Below are positions 1-6,561 of a DNA stretch of 12,487 nt, piece after piece. The notes under the pieces were generated by a model that worked only from the letters and a program-made list of their open reading frames with translations, made no database searches and was not told where the DNA came from. Origin of the DNA: a gamma proteobacterium symbiont of Bathyaustriella thionipta (GTDB lineage: Bacteria; Pseudomonadota; Gammaproteobacteria; Chromatiales; Chromatiaceae); contig JAHXHF010000322.1 in NCBI GenBank assembly GCA_025656895.1, forward strand, positions 3,737-16,223. Reading direction: 5' to 3'. A program made the position numbers and the translations under genes. Each line of letters begins with the position of its first letter. Positions within the stretch are counted from its first letter, which is position 1.

Positions 1-1726
1 TGATGCGTTCCTGCCAATAAAACTCGATCAGCCGGTGCATGCGCACGCAGGTGACCTTGTCGATGCACACCAGCATGGCCTTGCCGGACTCCCAGGCCGT
101 GGAATAGTGCTGCACGAAATCCCGCGCCACCTGGTCGAGGCGCTTGCCGGCGGTGATGAGGTGGTAATCGCGTTTGAGTTCCTGCTCCAGGCGATGCTCT
201 ACGTCGATATCGCCCGTTTCCAGTTCTTCCAGCTTCTCGGCAATGCGCTCGTTGAGATCATTCACTGCGATACCGAGCTTGTCGCCCCGGGCATCGTAGT
301 ACAGGGGCACGGTCGCCTTGTCCTCCACCGCGCGCTGAAAATCGTAGGTGGAGACGTAATCGCCGAATACCCGCCGGGTGACCTCGTCGTCGGTGAACAA
401 CGGCGTACCGGTAAAGCCGATGTAGCTCGCATTGGGCAGGGCATTGCGCATGTTCAGCGCCAGCGTGCCGTACTGGGTGCGGTGGGCCTCGTCGGTGATG
501 ACGATGACATCATCCCTCTGGGTATAGCCCTCATCGGGGTCGACTTCCTGGTTGAACTTCTGGATCAGGGAGAAGATGTAGGACTTGTGCCCGGCCAGCA
601 GCCCACCCAGGTGTTGCCCTCTGCTGGCCAGGCAGGGGTCGCGATCGTTATCCACCACCCCGCAACCGGCAAAGGTCTTGTAGAGCTGGGTATCCAGATC
701 CTCGCGGTCGGTCAGCACCACAAAGGTGAAGTTGCCGCCCAGCTTGCGGTGCACCTTGCGGGTGAACAGTACCATGGAATAGCTCTTGCCCGCGCCCTGG
801 GTATGCCAGAACACGCCCAGCTTGCCGTGGCGGTTGTTCCGCTCGCGCACCGCCTCGATAGCCCGGTTCACCCCGAGGAACTGGTGATTGCGGGCGACGA
901 TCTTGCGGGTCTCGCCGGAGGACTCGTCGAACAGGATGAAATTCTCCAGCAGGTCCATGAAATCGCGCTTGTTACAGACCCCCTTGAGCAGGGTCTCCAT
1001 AGCCACCACGCCGGGCTCGTCCTCGGCCAGGCGCTTCCAGTCGTGGAAGTGCGCCCACTTGCTGGTCAGCGACCCGATCTTCGCCTGGTCGCCATTACCG
1101 AACATGACGATGGCATTGTGGTGGAACAGGTGGGGAACGGTGTCGAGATAGTCGGAATAGTTCTGCTCGAAGGCGGCCCTCAGGTCCTTATGGATATTCT
1201 TGCACTCGACGAACAACAACGGCAGGCCATTGACGAAGCCGACGATATCCGCCCGCCGCCGGTACAGGTCACCGCGCACCCACAACTCGCGCACGCACAG
1301 GAACTGGTTGTTCTCCGCTACCTCGAAATCGAACACCCGCAGGCGCCGGCGCAGCCGCTCACCGTCGGCATTGCGGAACCTGACCTGCACCCCGTCCTTG
1401 ATCAGTTCGTATTTCTCCCGGTTCGTCGCCAGCAGGGTTTGGGAGGCCACGATTGCCGTAATCTGACGCACGGCATCGTCATAGGCCACATCGGGCAGCC
1501 CGGGATTCAATGCGACCAGCTTCTCCCGCAGCGGCCGCGCCAGCACAACCTCCCGGTCAGAAGTCCGGCCGAGACAAGTCTTTCCCTCTCCCTTTGGGAG
1601 AGGGTCAGGGTGAGGGTTCTTTAGGAATATCTCGTTGTTGTAGGCGTACACCGATTCCCAGCCAAGTTCCTTTTCCAGATACTCGGCTGTGGTTTGCTGA
1701 ACCAGGCTGTCTTCGGTGTAGGGCAT
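1..1726 (-). CDS. hsdR: Type I restriction enzyme subunit R (HsdR), N-terminal 575 residues, C terminus cut by window edge
   Basis: HsdR is the ATP-driven DNA translocase and endonuclease subunit of a type I restriction complex; with HsdM and HsdS it cuts unmethylated foreign DNA. The frame is open from ATG at 1726-1724 to the left edge. Seen: a type I R-protein N terminus; a PD-(D/E)xK nuclease core with D160 and the E-C-K triplet at 174-176; Walker A GAGKS at 311-315 within HTQGAGKSYSM; DEAH at 412-415; TGTP at 439-442. Roughly the last third or more of a usual HsdR is outside the window. The start lies 3 bases after the hepT stop; a GAGG sits about 14 bases upstream, rather far, so translation may be coupled to hepT. 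Residues about 35-50 come from an inserted palindromic repeat and look foreign compared with the usual HsdR N terminus. The family assignment is secure; activity is inferred. Confidence 0.96.
   Translation of the reverse strand, partial: MPYTEDSLVQQTTAEYLEKELGWESVYAYNNEIFLKNPHPDPLPKGEGKTCLGRTSDREVVLARPLREKLVALNPGLPDVAYDDAVRQITAIVASQTLLATNREKYELIKDGVQVRFRNADGERLRRRLRVFDFEVAENNQFLCVRELWVRGDLYRRRADIVGFVNGLPLLFVECKNIHKDLRAAFEQNYSDYLDTVPHLFHHNAIVMFGNGDQAKIGSLTSKWAHFHDWKRLAEDEPGVVAMETLLKGVCNKRDFMDLLENFILFDESSGETRKIVARNHQFLGVNRAIEAVRERNNRHGKLGVFWHTQGAGKSYSMVLFTRKVHRKLGGNFTFVVLTDREDLDTQLYKTFAGCGVVDNDRDPCLASRGQHLGGLLAGHKSYIFSLIQKFNQEVDPDEGYTQRDDVIVITDEAHRTQYGTLALNMRNALPNASYIGFTGTPLFTDDEVTRRVFGDYVSTYDFQRAVEDKATVPLYYDARGDKLGIAVNDLNERIAEKLEELETGDIDVEHRLEQELKRDYHLITAGKRLDQVARDFVQHYSTAWESGKAMLVCIDKVTCVRMHRLIEFYWQERI
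1584..1616. repeat. Palindromic repeat inserted in frame in hsdR
   Basis: A perfect 9-base stem (1584-1592 and 1596-1604) closes a 3-base loop and is followed by a tail, TCAGGGTGAGGG, to 1616. This looks like the short interspersed palindromic units common in gammaproteobacterial genomes. On the hsdR strand it encodes the peptide PHPDPLPKGEG, which is the typical translation of such units, at about residues 38-48. It keeps the hsdR frame and falls between the conserved YAYNNE and LGRTSDREVV segments. Confidence 0.8.
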
Positions 1727-1729
1727 CGA

Positions 1730-2068
1730 TCACGCACCAGCCTCATTCAGCATGGCGCGGATTATCGTTTCCAGTTGTGGCAAATGCTTGTCAATGACCG
1801 ACTTCACCGTCAGCGGGTCAATATTGCCAAGATAGTTGTGAACAAGAATATTCCGGAAGCCGCTGATTTCGCGCCAGGGAATATCGGGGTAACGGCCTTT
1901 CAATTCACCCGGTAGAAGCTGAGTGGCCTCGGACAGGGTTTGCAGATTGCGAAGGGCGGCATCGTACAGCACTTCATCGTGCGTCAGGTCTCCTCGCGCC
2001 TTGATACGATCAATTTTCGCAATGGCATCGAGAATATGCTGCGCATAGGGCTGCCAGGGTTTATTCAT
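1730..2068 (-). CDS. hepT: HEPN-domain toxin of a type VII toxin-antitoxin pair (HepT-like)
   Basis: This 112-residue protein has the HEPN signature Rx4HxY as RNILVHNY, with R72 and H77. Family members are small, all-helical, metal-independent RNases. In the known MntA/HepT systems the partner nucleotidyltransferase silences the toxin by adding AMP units to the tyrosine of this motif, here Y79. The length is typical for HepT. Its ATG (2068-2066) overlaps the stop of mntA by four bases (ATGA), the usual antitoxin-toxin coupling. Its stop lies 3 bases before the hsdR start, so restriction-subunit expression may depend on readthrough from this pair. The motif is intact, so the toxin is probably functional. 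RNase activity and AMPylation are inferred from the family. Confidence 0.92.
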   Translation of the reverse strand: MNKPWQPYAQHILDAIAKIDRIKARGDLTHDEVLYDAALRNLQTLSEATQLLPGELKGRYPDIPWREISGFRNILVHNYLGNIDPLTVKSVIDKHLPQLETIIRAMLNEAGA

Positions 2069-2355
2069 AATTCCACGGCTTCTTTCAGAACACGCTCACG
2101 AATATGGCGATTGAGTTCATGTTCCGGCAACAGTTCAACCTGCCGATGCAAAATTTCCTCAAGTTGCGCCGTGAGGGGTAATCGCTGCTCAAACAGGTCA
2201 TAGCCTCGTGGAAATTCCACCAGAAAATCAACATCACTGTCCGGTCGTTCCTCACCACGCGCCACCGAACCAAACACCCGTAAATGACGGGCGCCATATC
2301 GGTTAGCCAGTTCAATGATGGCGTTTCTGTTTGCACGCAGTTCTTCAAGCAACAT
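2065..2355 (-). CDS. mntA: MNT-type nucleotidyltransferase antitoxin (MntA-like)
   Basis: This 96-residue minimal nucleotidyltransferase begins at an internal ATG (2355-2353). It carries the polymerase-beta-type GSx10DxD signature: G29-S30, then D41 and D43 in the stretch PDSDVDFLVEF. Known relatives transfer AMP from ATP to the HEPN toxin encoded next door, and here the gene overlaps hepT by four bases. I chose the internal start because normal MntA proteins begin with a short helix such as LLEELRANRNAIIELA, and a weak GGA ribosome site lies 8 bases upstream. The same frame stays open to an ATG at 2556 and would give a 163-residue protein with a VapB-like N terminus; that longer form cannot be excluded. 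The sequence just upstream is clearly AT-richer than the surrounding operon, as is common for acquired toxin-antitoxin modules. Confidence 0.9.
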   Translation of the reverse strand: MLLEELRANRNAIIELANRYGARHLRVFGSVARGEERPDSDVDFLVEFPRGYDLFEQRLPLTAQLEEILHRQVELLPEHELNRHIRERVLKEAVEL

Positions 2356-2556
2356 GATGATTATCCGTATAATTTCATTGAAAATAGTAGCATATTGCCT
2401 TTCATCACAATATTGCGCATTTTTGAGGGCTGCAAACACTTTCGGCACGATCAGGGCGTGTAAGCCCTCGTGCACCAGCGCGACGTGCTCGTCCAGCCCG
2501 GTAACACGCCGGGCCTCGGCCAACAACTCATCATCGATATTCAGTGTGGTTCTCAT
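2356..2556 (-). pseudogene. VapB-like antitoxin N-terminal remnant, in frame with mntA
   Basis: Sixty-seven codons open at ATG 2556-2554, with an AAAGGG ribosome-site candidate close upstream. The first 36 residues match the DNA-binding N terminus of VapB-type antitoxins (MRTTLNIDDELLAEARR, then a TG and ALVHEGLHALI pattern), a ribbon-helix-helix dimer that normally represses its own operon and neutralises a PIN toxin. After about residue 37 the usual VapB C terminus is missing, replaced by unrecognised sequence that runs without a stop into MntA. No VapC gene follows. I read it as a truncated antitoxin gene that lost its toxin-binding end, joined by chance or deletion to mntA. The alternative is a real RHH-MNT fusion antitoxin of 163 residues. 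Confidence 0.65.
2384..2410 (-). promoter_or_regulatory. Possible internal promoter for mntA-hepT-hsdR
   Basis: On the minus strand TTGTGA (2410-2405) and TACTAT (2389-2384) are separated by 15 bases, about 28 bases before the mntA ATG. The stretch is AT-rich compared with its neighbours. The match to sigma-70 boxes is imperfect and the spacing is short, so this is only a candidate. It would let the toxin-antitoxin pair and hsdR be expressed separately from the upstream operon. Confidence 0.2.
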
Positions 2557-2614
2557 TATCTACCCTTTGAATCGACGCTTTGCTAAACCAGTGTATCTCC
2601 GGTGTACGACATAT

Positions 2615-3973
2615 CTATAGTGGCAAGTTACTTTGCAGTGTCGTGATCCACTGGTAGCGGACCGGCCGAGTGAGTTTTTTCAGCTTCTCTTCACTGACAG
2701 CACGCTTGAGCCAGGCATTAAGCTGGGTTTTGTTCAGGCCCAGTATTTCCACCAGTTCGTCCGTCGTTTTGGGCGCATCGCTGCAAAGTATTTCCGCCTT
2801 CATAAGGAACAGGTCATAAAATTCCAGGTCGTCGGCCGGGCGGGAACTCGCCTTTCTCTGTTCAGGCTGACGTACATCTGCATCGGCAGTTCCGGTATTC
2901 ACATCATGCGCCGAGCCATTTTCAATAGCTGTCTCCGGTGCCGATACAGATTCTTCGGGCTGTTCGTTGGCGTAATCCGTACTGTCCTCATTAACTTTAT
3001 TCGCAGTCTGGCTGAATAAATCCTCGCCAGCCGCTGCAACTGCTGGCGCGACTGAAAACAACGAGTTGAAATCAATCTCCCTGACACTTTCCGGCACCCA
3101 TAAAGCACCCGCCTTAACAATCGCAGCATTACCGGCTTTTGGATCTGAGGTGCGTTTCACCCAAAGTGGCACCCATTGTTTTTTTACGTTCTCCAGAGCA
3201 CCGTTCCAGGTTCCACCCTTTTCACCGGAATGAACCACCAACGCCGCATCCGAGAGGCAATAGATGTACTTGTTCCGTTGCATGGCATTGCCGGCATTAA
3301 AACCCACCTCCGGATAGAAGGTCGAGATCAGCACGAGATTGTTCGCCATAAGGTACTTACGATACCTGGCCGTGGAACAGGCGCGCAGCAGGTTGTCAGC
3401 CAGTACGCCAATCACCGTCCCGTCCGCCTCCAGCGCACCCAGCATGGCGGCCTCATCCACCCCACGCGCGCCGCCGGAAACAATCGAATAACCGCTTCCC
3501 GCCGCCAACGCACCAAGGTTCCGGCTGTACGCCAGGTCCTGTTCCGTTGCGTTCCGGGATCCCACAACGGCCAGGCCGCCGGTGTTCAGCAAAGTGCGGT
3601 TGCCACAACCAAAGAGGACAGCCGGCGAATCGGTTCTCAGACGCTTTTTCAGGCGCGTCGGATAGTCCGGATCGGATCGCGTCATCACCCACAGTCCGGC
3701 CCGAAGCCATTTCTCCATCGCCAACCCCAGCGCGGACCCTCGGTCCATCAGGCCCTCGATACGCGCTAGAGTAATCGTCTTGTCGGACCAGCCGTTCAGC
3801 AATTCTCGCGGCCGACCGTTCATCAACTGTTCCGGCATCAGCGACTTTTCTTTCAGCCACAGTGCAAACCGGCCCCATTCCTTGGGCGTGAGTGGCTTGA
3901 CCGCGTCTTTCCTAGACTTAGCAAAATGCGCCGTCAGCAACAGGATAGCTTGTGTATTAGGGGATACTGACAT
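2615..3973 (-). CDS. DprA/Smf-like Rossmann-fold protein with disordered linker and C-terminal winged helix
   Basis: This 452-residue protein resembles DprA, which binds single-stranded DNA and loads RecA during transformation. Seen: a helical N-terminal region (1-90); a DprA Rossmann fold with AVVGSRNAT (135-143), SGGARGVDEAAMLGAL (166-181), a segment corresponding to DprA's FPxRNRIIAGLS motif (about 226-247, NAMQRNKYIYCLSDAALVV) and GGTWNGALE (253-261); an acidic, low-complexity linker (about 315-380); and a C-terminal winged-helix-like region (about 385-443). It is longer than housekeeping DprA because of the linker. The ATG directly abuts the recQ-like stop (TAA then ATG) with GGGA just upstream, so the two are almost certainly co-translated. 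It does not sit with topA or other dprA chromosomal neighbours. A role in a defence complex with the helicase is inferred. It may instead act as a nucleotide sensor, since the fold is shared with LOG/SLOG proteins. Confidence 0.88.
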   Translation of the reverse strand: MSVSPNTQAILLLTAHFAKSRKDAVKPLTPKEWGRFALWLKEKSLMPEQLMNGRPRELLNGWSDKTITLARIEGLMDRGSALGLAMEKWLRAGLWVMTRSDPDYPTRLKKRLRTDSPAVLFGCGNRTLLNTGGLAVVGSRNATEQDLAYSRNLGALAAGSGYSIVSGGARGVDEAAMLGALEADGTVIGVLADNLLRACSTARYRKYLMANNLVLISTFYPEVGFNAGNAMQRNKYIYCLSDAALVVHSGEKGGTWNGALENVKKQWVPLWVKRTSDPKAGNAAIVKAGALWVPESVREIDFNSLFSVAPAVAAAGEDLFSQTANKVNEDSTDYANEQPEESVSAPETAIENGSAHDVNTGTADADVRQPEQRKASSRPADDLEFYDLFLMKAEILCSDAPKTTDELVEILGLNKTQLNAWLKRAVSEEKLKKLTRPVRYQWITTLQSNLPL

Positions 3974-6070
3974 TTAACTTCCCGTACTCGTTGAGGCCAG
4001 TGCCACTGGATAAACAGGCCCGCTGCCCGCCTGTCTCAGCAAAGCAGCAAGCACCGTGACCGTCCATCCGGAGTCGATCACATCATCCACTAACAACACT
4101 GGCGTATTCGGAATCTCTTCGCTTACCTCGAATACCCCGTCCAGATTCCTGCACTGGTGAAAGCGATTCTGCTGGTTCTTTTGTGGTTCGTTATCGATGA
4201 CCTTGTGGATCGCATCCACGAACGGTAATCCCAATCGTGCCGCGAGGCGTTGTGCGAAATCTGGCACCAGCACCGGATGCTTCAACGACGGCACACAGCT
4301 CACCCATTGCGGCGCCGGATTCGGTTGCCAGCGTTGTTCAAGCATTTCGGCGACCGCACTGACCAGTTCGTCGCGGAAGTGGCCGGCATGCTTGTCATCG
4401 GCTACCAGCCCGCCCCAGCCGGCATCACCCCATCGCGATAGAATGCGTCCTTCCTGGGCCTGTAATCCGGCCGGCAGATTGCCCCGAAAACCGTACACTT
4501 GGAAGGCCCCGGCAGCCACCTGTTTCTTCGGTTTGAAGGGTATCTCCGCATGCTTCAGGTACTGGGCTGCGGCGATGGCGAGTGCCCGGTCCACTTCGAT
4601 GCCCACCACCGGCTCGCCCAGGCACACCGCACACCGGCCACAATCTTCGGTCTCTGGATCATCCAGCGCACGGCGCAAATAAGCCATCAGGCAACCTTCG
4701 CTGTCGATATAGCTCTGTACCTCCCGCCACTCGATTTCCCGTTGCTTGGTCAGATGCTCGATACGCTCATGATTCATCCGGAATGGCACCGGCGTACGGC
4801 GCCATTTGCTGCCCTGCTTGATCACCGGCGCCGGGTTCTCGACACTGAGAATCTTCAAAACCTTATCGATCTGTCCCTGCCTGAGATTCAGATGCTGCTC
4901 AAGCTGGCGAACGGATAATTCATCATGATCGGCCAACGCACCAAGGATGGCGTTTACATCCCTTTCGTCAGGAAAGGCGCTGCGACGGAAATAGTCATGG
5001 ATATCCTCATCCTCCTTGCCGGAGAGCAATACGCCATAGGCAGTATCAATCGCCCTCCCGGCGCGGCCGACTTGCTGGTAATAGGCCACGACAGAGCCGG
5101 CCGCCTGGTAATGAATGACGAAACCGAGATCAGGCTTGTCATACCCCATGCCCAATGCCGTGGTCGCCACCAGCACCTTGATGTCATTGTTCAGTAGCCG
5201 GTCTTCGAGGTGTTGCCGGTACTGGTTGCTATTCTCGAAGTCCTCATGCTCCACACTGCCGTGGTAGGCCCGCGCGACAATGCCCTGCTGGTTCAGCCAG
5301 GCCGCCACCTGTTCCGCGTCGCGAATGGTCAGCACATAGACAATGCCCGTACCCGGCAACTCCGGAATATGCTGCGCCAGCCAGGCCAGCCGGGATGCCT
5401 GATCGGGCAAGTGTAGCGTCTGCAGCGAAAGACTGTCGCGCACCAACGGCCCGCGCTGAATTTCAATGTCACCCAGTTGCGCCTGCACATCCTCGATGAC
5501 CCGGTTGTTCGCGGTTGCGGTGGTCCCCAGAATCGGCATGTTCGGCGGCATCTGGCGCAGTACATTGACCAGTCGCCGGTAATCCGGCCGGAAATCATGG
5601 CCCCAGTCCGATATGCAATGCACCTCATCCACCACCAGCAGACCCACGCGATCCGCCACCGGCAACAGCACCTCGCCGACGAATTCCTCATTCGACAAAC
5701 GCTCCGGTGAAATCAGAACGGCGTCCACTTCATCCGCCAGCATCGCAGCACTGATCTCCGGCCAGTTCTCCTGGTTGGTGGAATTGATCGTCTCCGCACG
5801 GATACCCAACCGGTTCGCTGCCTCAATCTGGTTGCGCATCAGTGCCAGCAACGGTGAAACAATGACCGTCAGCCCTGCGCCACGATCCCGCAGGATACGT
5901 GTACTGATAAAATAAACCGAGCTCTTGCCCCAGCCCGTGCGCTGTACCACCATCAGCTTGCGGCGGTGATTGACCAGTGCGTCGATGGCTTCCCATTGGC
6001 CAGGGCGAAAATGGGCATTCGGGTTGCCGACGGCGGTTTGTAATAGAGTTTCTGCGGCTTGCCTCTTCAT
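3974..6070 (-). CDS. RecQ-like DNA helicase fused to a ComF-like phosphoribosyltransferase
   Basis: This 698-residue protein fuses two domains. The helicase shows Walker A TGWGKS (45-50), DEVH (148-151) in DEVHCISDWGHDFRPDY, TTATA (183-187), QQVGRAGR (332-339) and a RecQ zinc site with C460, C477, C480 and C483. RecQ enzymes unwind DNA 3' to 5' using ATP. From about 520 it resembles a type I phosphoribosyltransferase: a CVPSLKHP region, NRFHQCRNLDGVF, then the PRPP-binding loop VLLVDDVIDSGWT (658-670). No HRDC domain is present. The start is ATG 6070-6068, sharing one base with the PIN gene stop (TAATG) and with AGG 5 bases upstream; an upstream ATG at 6388 would only translate the PIN gene in the wrong frame. 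The stop abuts the dprA-like ATG. The helicase call is secure. The PRT reaction and substrate are unknown. Confidence 0.93.
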   Translation of the reverse strand: MKRQAAETLLQTAVGNPNAHFRPGQWEAIDALVNHRRKLMVVQRTGWGKSSVYFISTRILRDRGAGLTVIVSPLLALMRNQIEAANRLGIRAETINSTNQENWPEISAAMLADEVDAVLISPERLSNEEFVGEVLLPVADRVGLLVVDEVHCISDWGHDFRPDYRRLVNVLRQMPPNMPILGTTATANNRVIEDVQAQLGDIEIQRGPLVRDSLSLQTLHLPDQASRLAWLAQHIPELPGTGIVYVLTIRDAEQVAAWLNQQGIVARAYHGSVEHEDFENSNQYRQHLEDRLLNNDIKVLVATTALGMGYDKPDLGFVIHYQAAGSVVAYYQQVGRAGRAIDTAYGVLLSGKEDEDIHDYFRRSAFPDERDVNAILGALADHDELSVRQLEQHLNLRQGQIDKVLKILSVENPAPVIKQGSKWRRTPVPFRMNHERIEHLTKQREIEWREVQSYIDSEGCLMAYLRRALDDPETEDCGRCAVCLGEPVVGIEVDRALAIAAAQYLKHAEIPFKPKKQVAAGAFQVYGFRGNLPAGLQAQEGRILSRWGDAGWGGLVADDKHAGHFRDELVSAVAEMLEQRWQPNPAPQWVSCVPSLKHPVLVPDFAQRLAARLGLPFVDAIHKVIDNEPQKNQQNRFHQCRNLDGVFEVSEEIPNTPVLLVDDVIDSGWTVTVLAALLRQAGSGPVYPVALASTSTGS

Positions 6071-6561
6071 TATCGCCTGCCCAGAACAAACCGCGCCCGC
6101 TCGTGGCGCAACATCTCGAACGGTGTCATCACCTTGATGCCCAAACCTACGCAAACATTGGGAATCTTGACCTTGTTTGCTGTGTTGGCGGGCTTTTCGT
6201 GCGTCACCACTACCTGGCCATGCGCAAGGGCGTAAGAGACCAGCCAGTAATCCGCCACCTGTAAAAAGGTATTGATCGCGGCGGGCGTATAACCGTTTCC
6301 GGTAACCCACTGGCTGACCTCGCTCATTGCCTGCAAAACCAGGGTGTCGGGCTTGAGGAAAAGTGGACCGCCTTTCTCCCTGGCCCAATCCGACAACTCA
6401 TCGCCCCCGGCCTCGATTTCATCTCCGACTTTCTCGATACTGAATATCTTCTGACTCGCGTTTTCCCGGATCAGCCAGTCCCAGAACGCGGGACAAAAAT
6501 CGAGACCATAATGCAGGTTGTTCGCAGCCATGAAGACGTTGGCATCGAGTAGATAGCTCAT
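6070..6561 (-). CDS. PIN-domain protein of the DUF4411 type, predicted nuclease/toxin
   Basis: This 163-residue protein begins MSYLLDANVFM, a PIN-domain first strand with the catalytic aspartate D6. It continues with acidic positions E43 and E48, an aspartate at D104 in VADYWLVSYALAHG and a THE turn at 120-122. PIN domains are metal-dependent RNases of the FEN/RNase H-like superfamily, and many are toxins. The pattern fits the DUF4411 family, which is often found directly after an ImmA/IrrE-type peptidase gene, as here: its ATG overlaps that gene's stop by four bases (ATGA). Its own TAA shares a base with the recQ-like start. The coupling in both directions suggests fixed stoichiometry with the peptidase and helicase. 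Nuclease activity is predicted, not shown. Confidence 0.88.
   Translation of the reverse strand: MSYLLDANVFMAANNLHYGLDFCPAFWDWLIRENASQKIFSIEKVGDEIEAGGDELSDWAREKGGPLFLKPDTLVLQAMSEVSQWVTGNGYTPAAINTFLQVADYWLVSYALAHGQVVVTHEKPANTANKVKIPNVCVGLGIKVMTPFEMLRHERARFVLGRR

Noticed and set aside
35..1624. Long plus-strand open frame of 529 codons
   Set aside because: It is antisense to hsdR, whose protein has clear nuclease and helicase motifs. The plus-strand product has no recognisable domain and a composition typical of antisense frames in GC-rich DNA.
2557..2614. Terminator or strong promoter in the gap between the dprA-like gene and the VapB remnant
   Set aside because: No convincing stem-loop with a T run and no good pair of promoter boxes was found. 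The gap may simply be a joining scar.
6071..6388. Upstream ATG giving the RecQ-like protein 106 more residues
   Set aside because: This stretch is the PIN gene in another frame. The start at 6070, coupled to the PIN stop, gives a normal RecQ N terminus.
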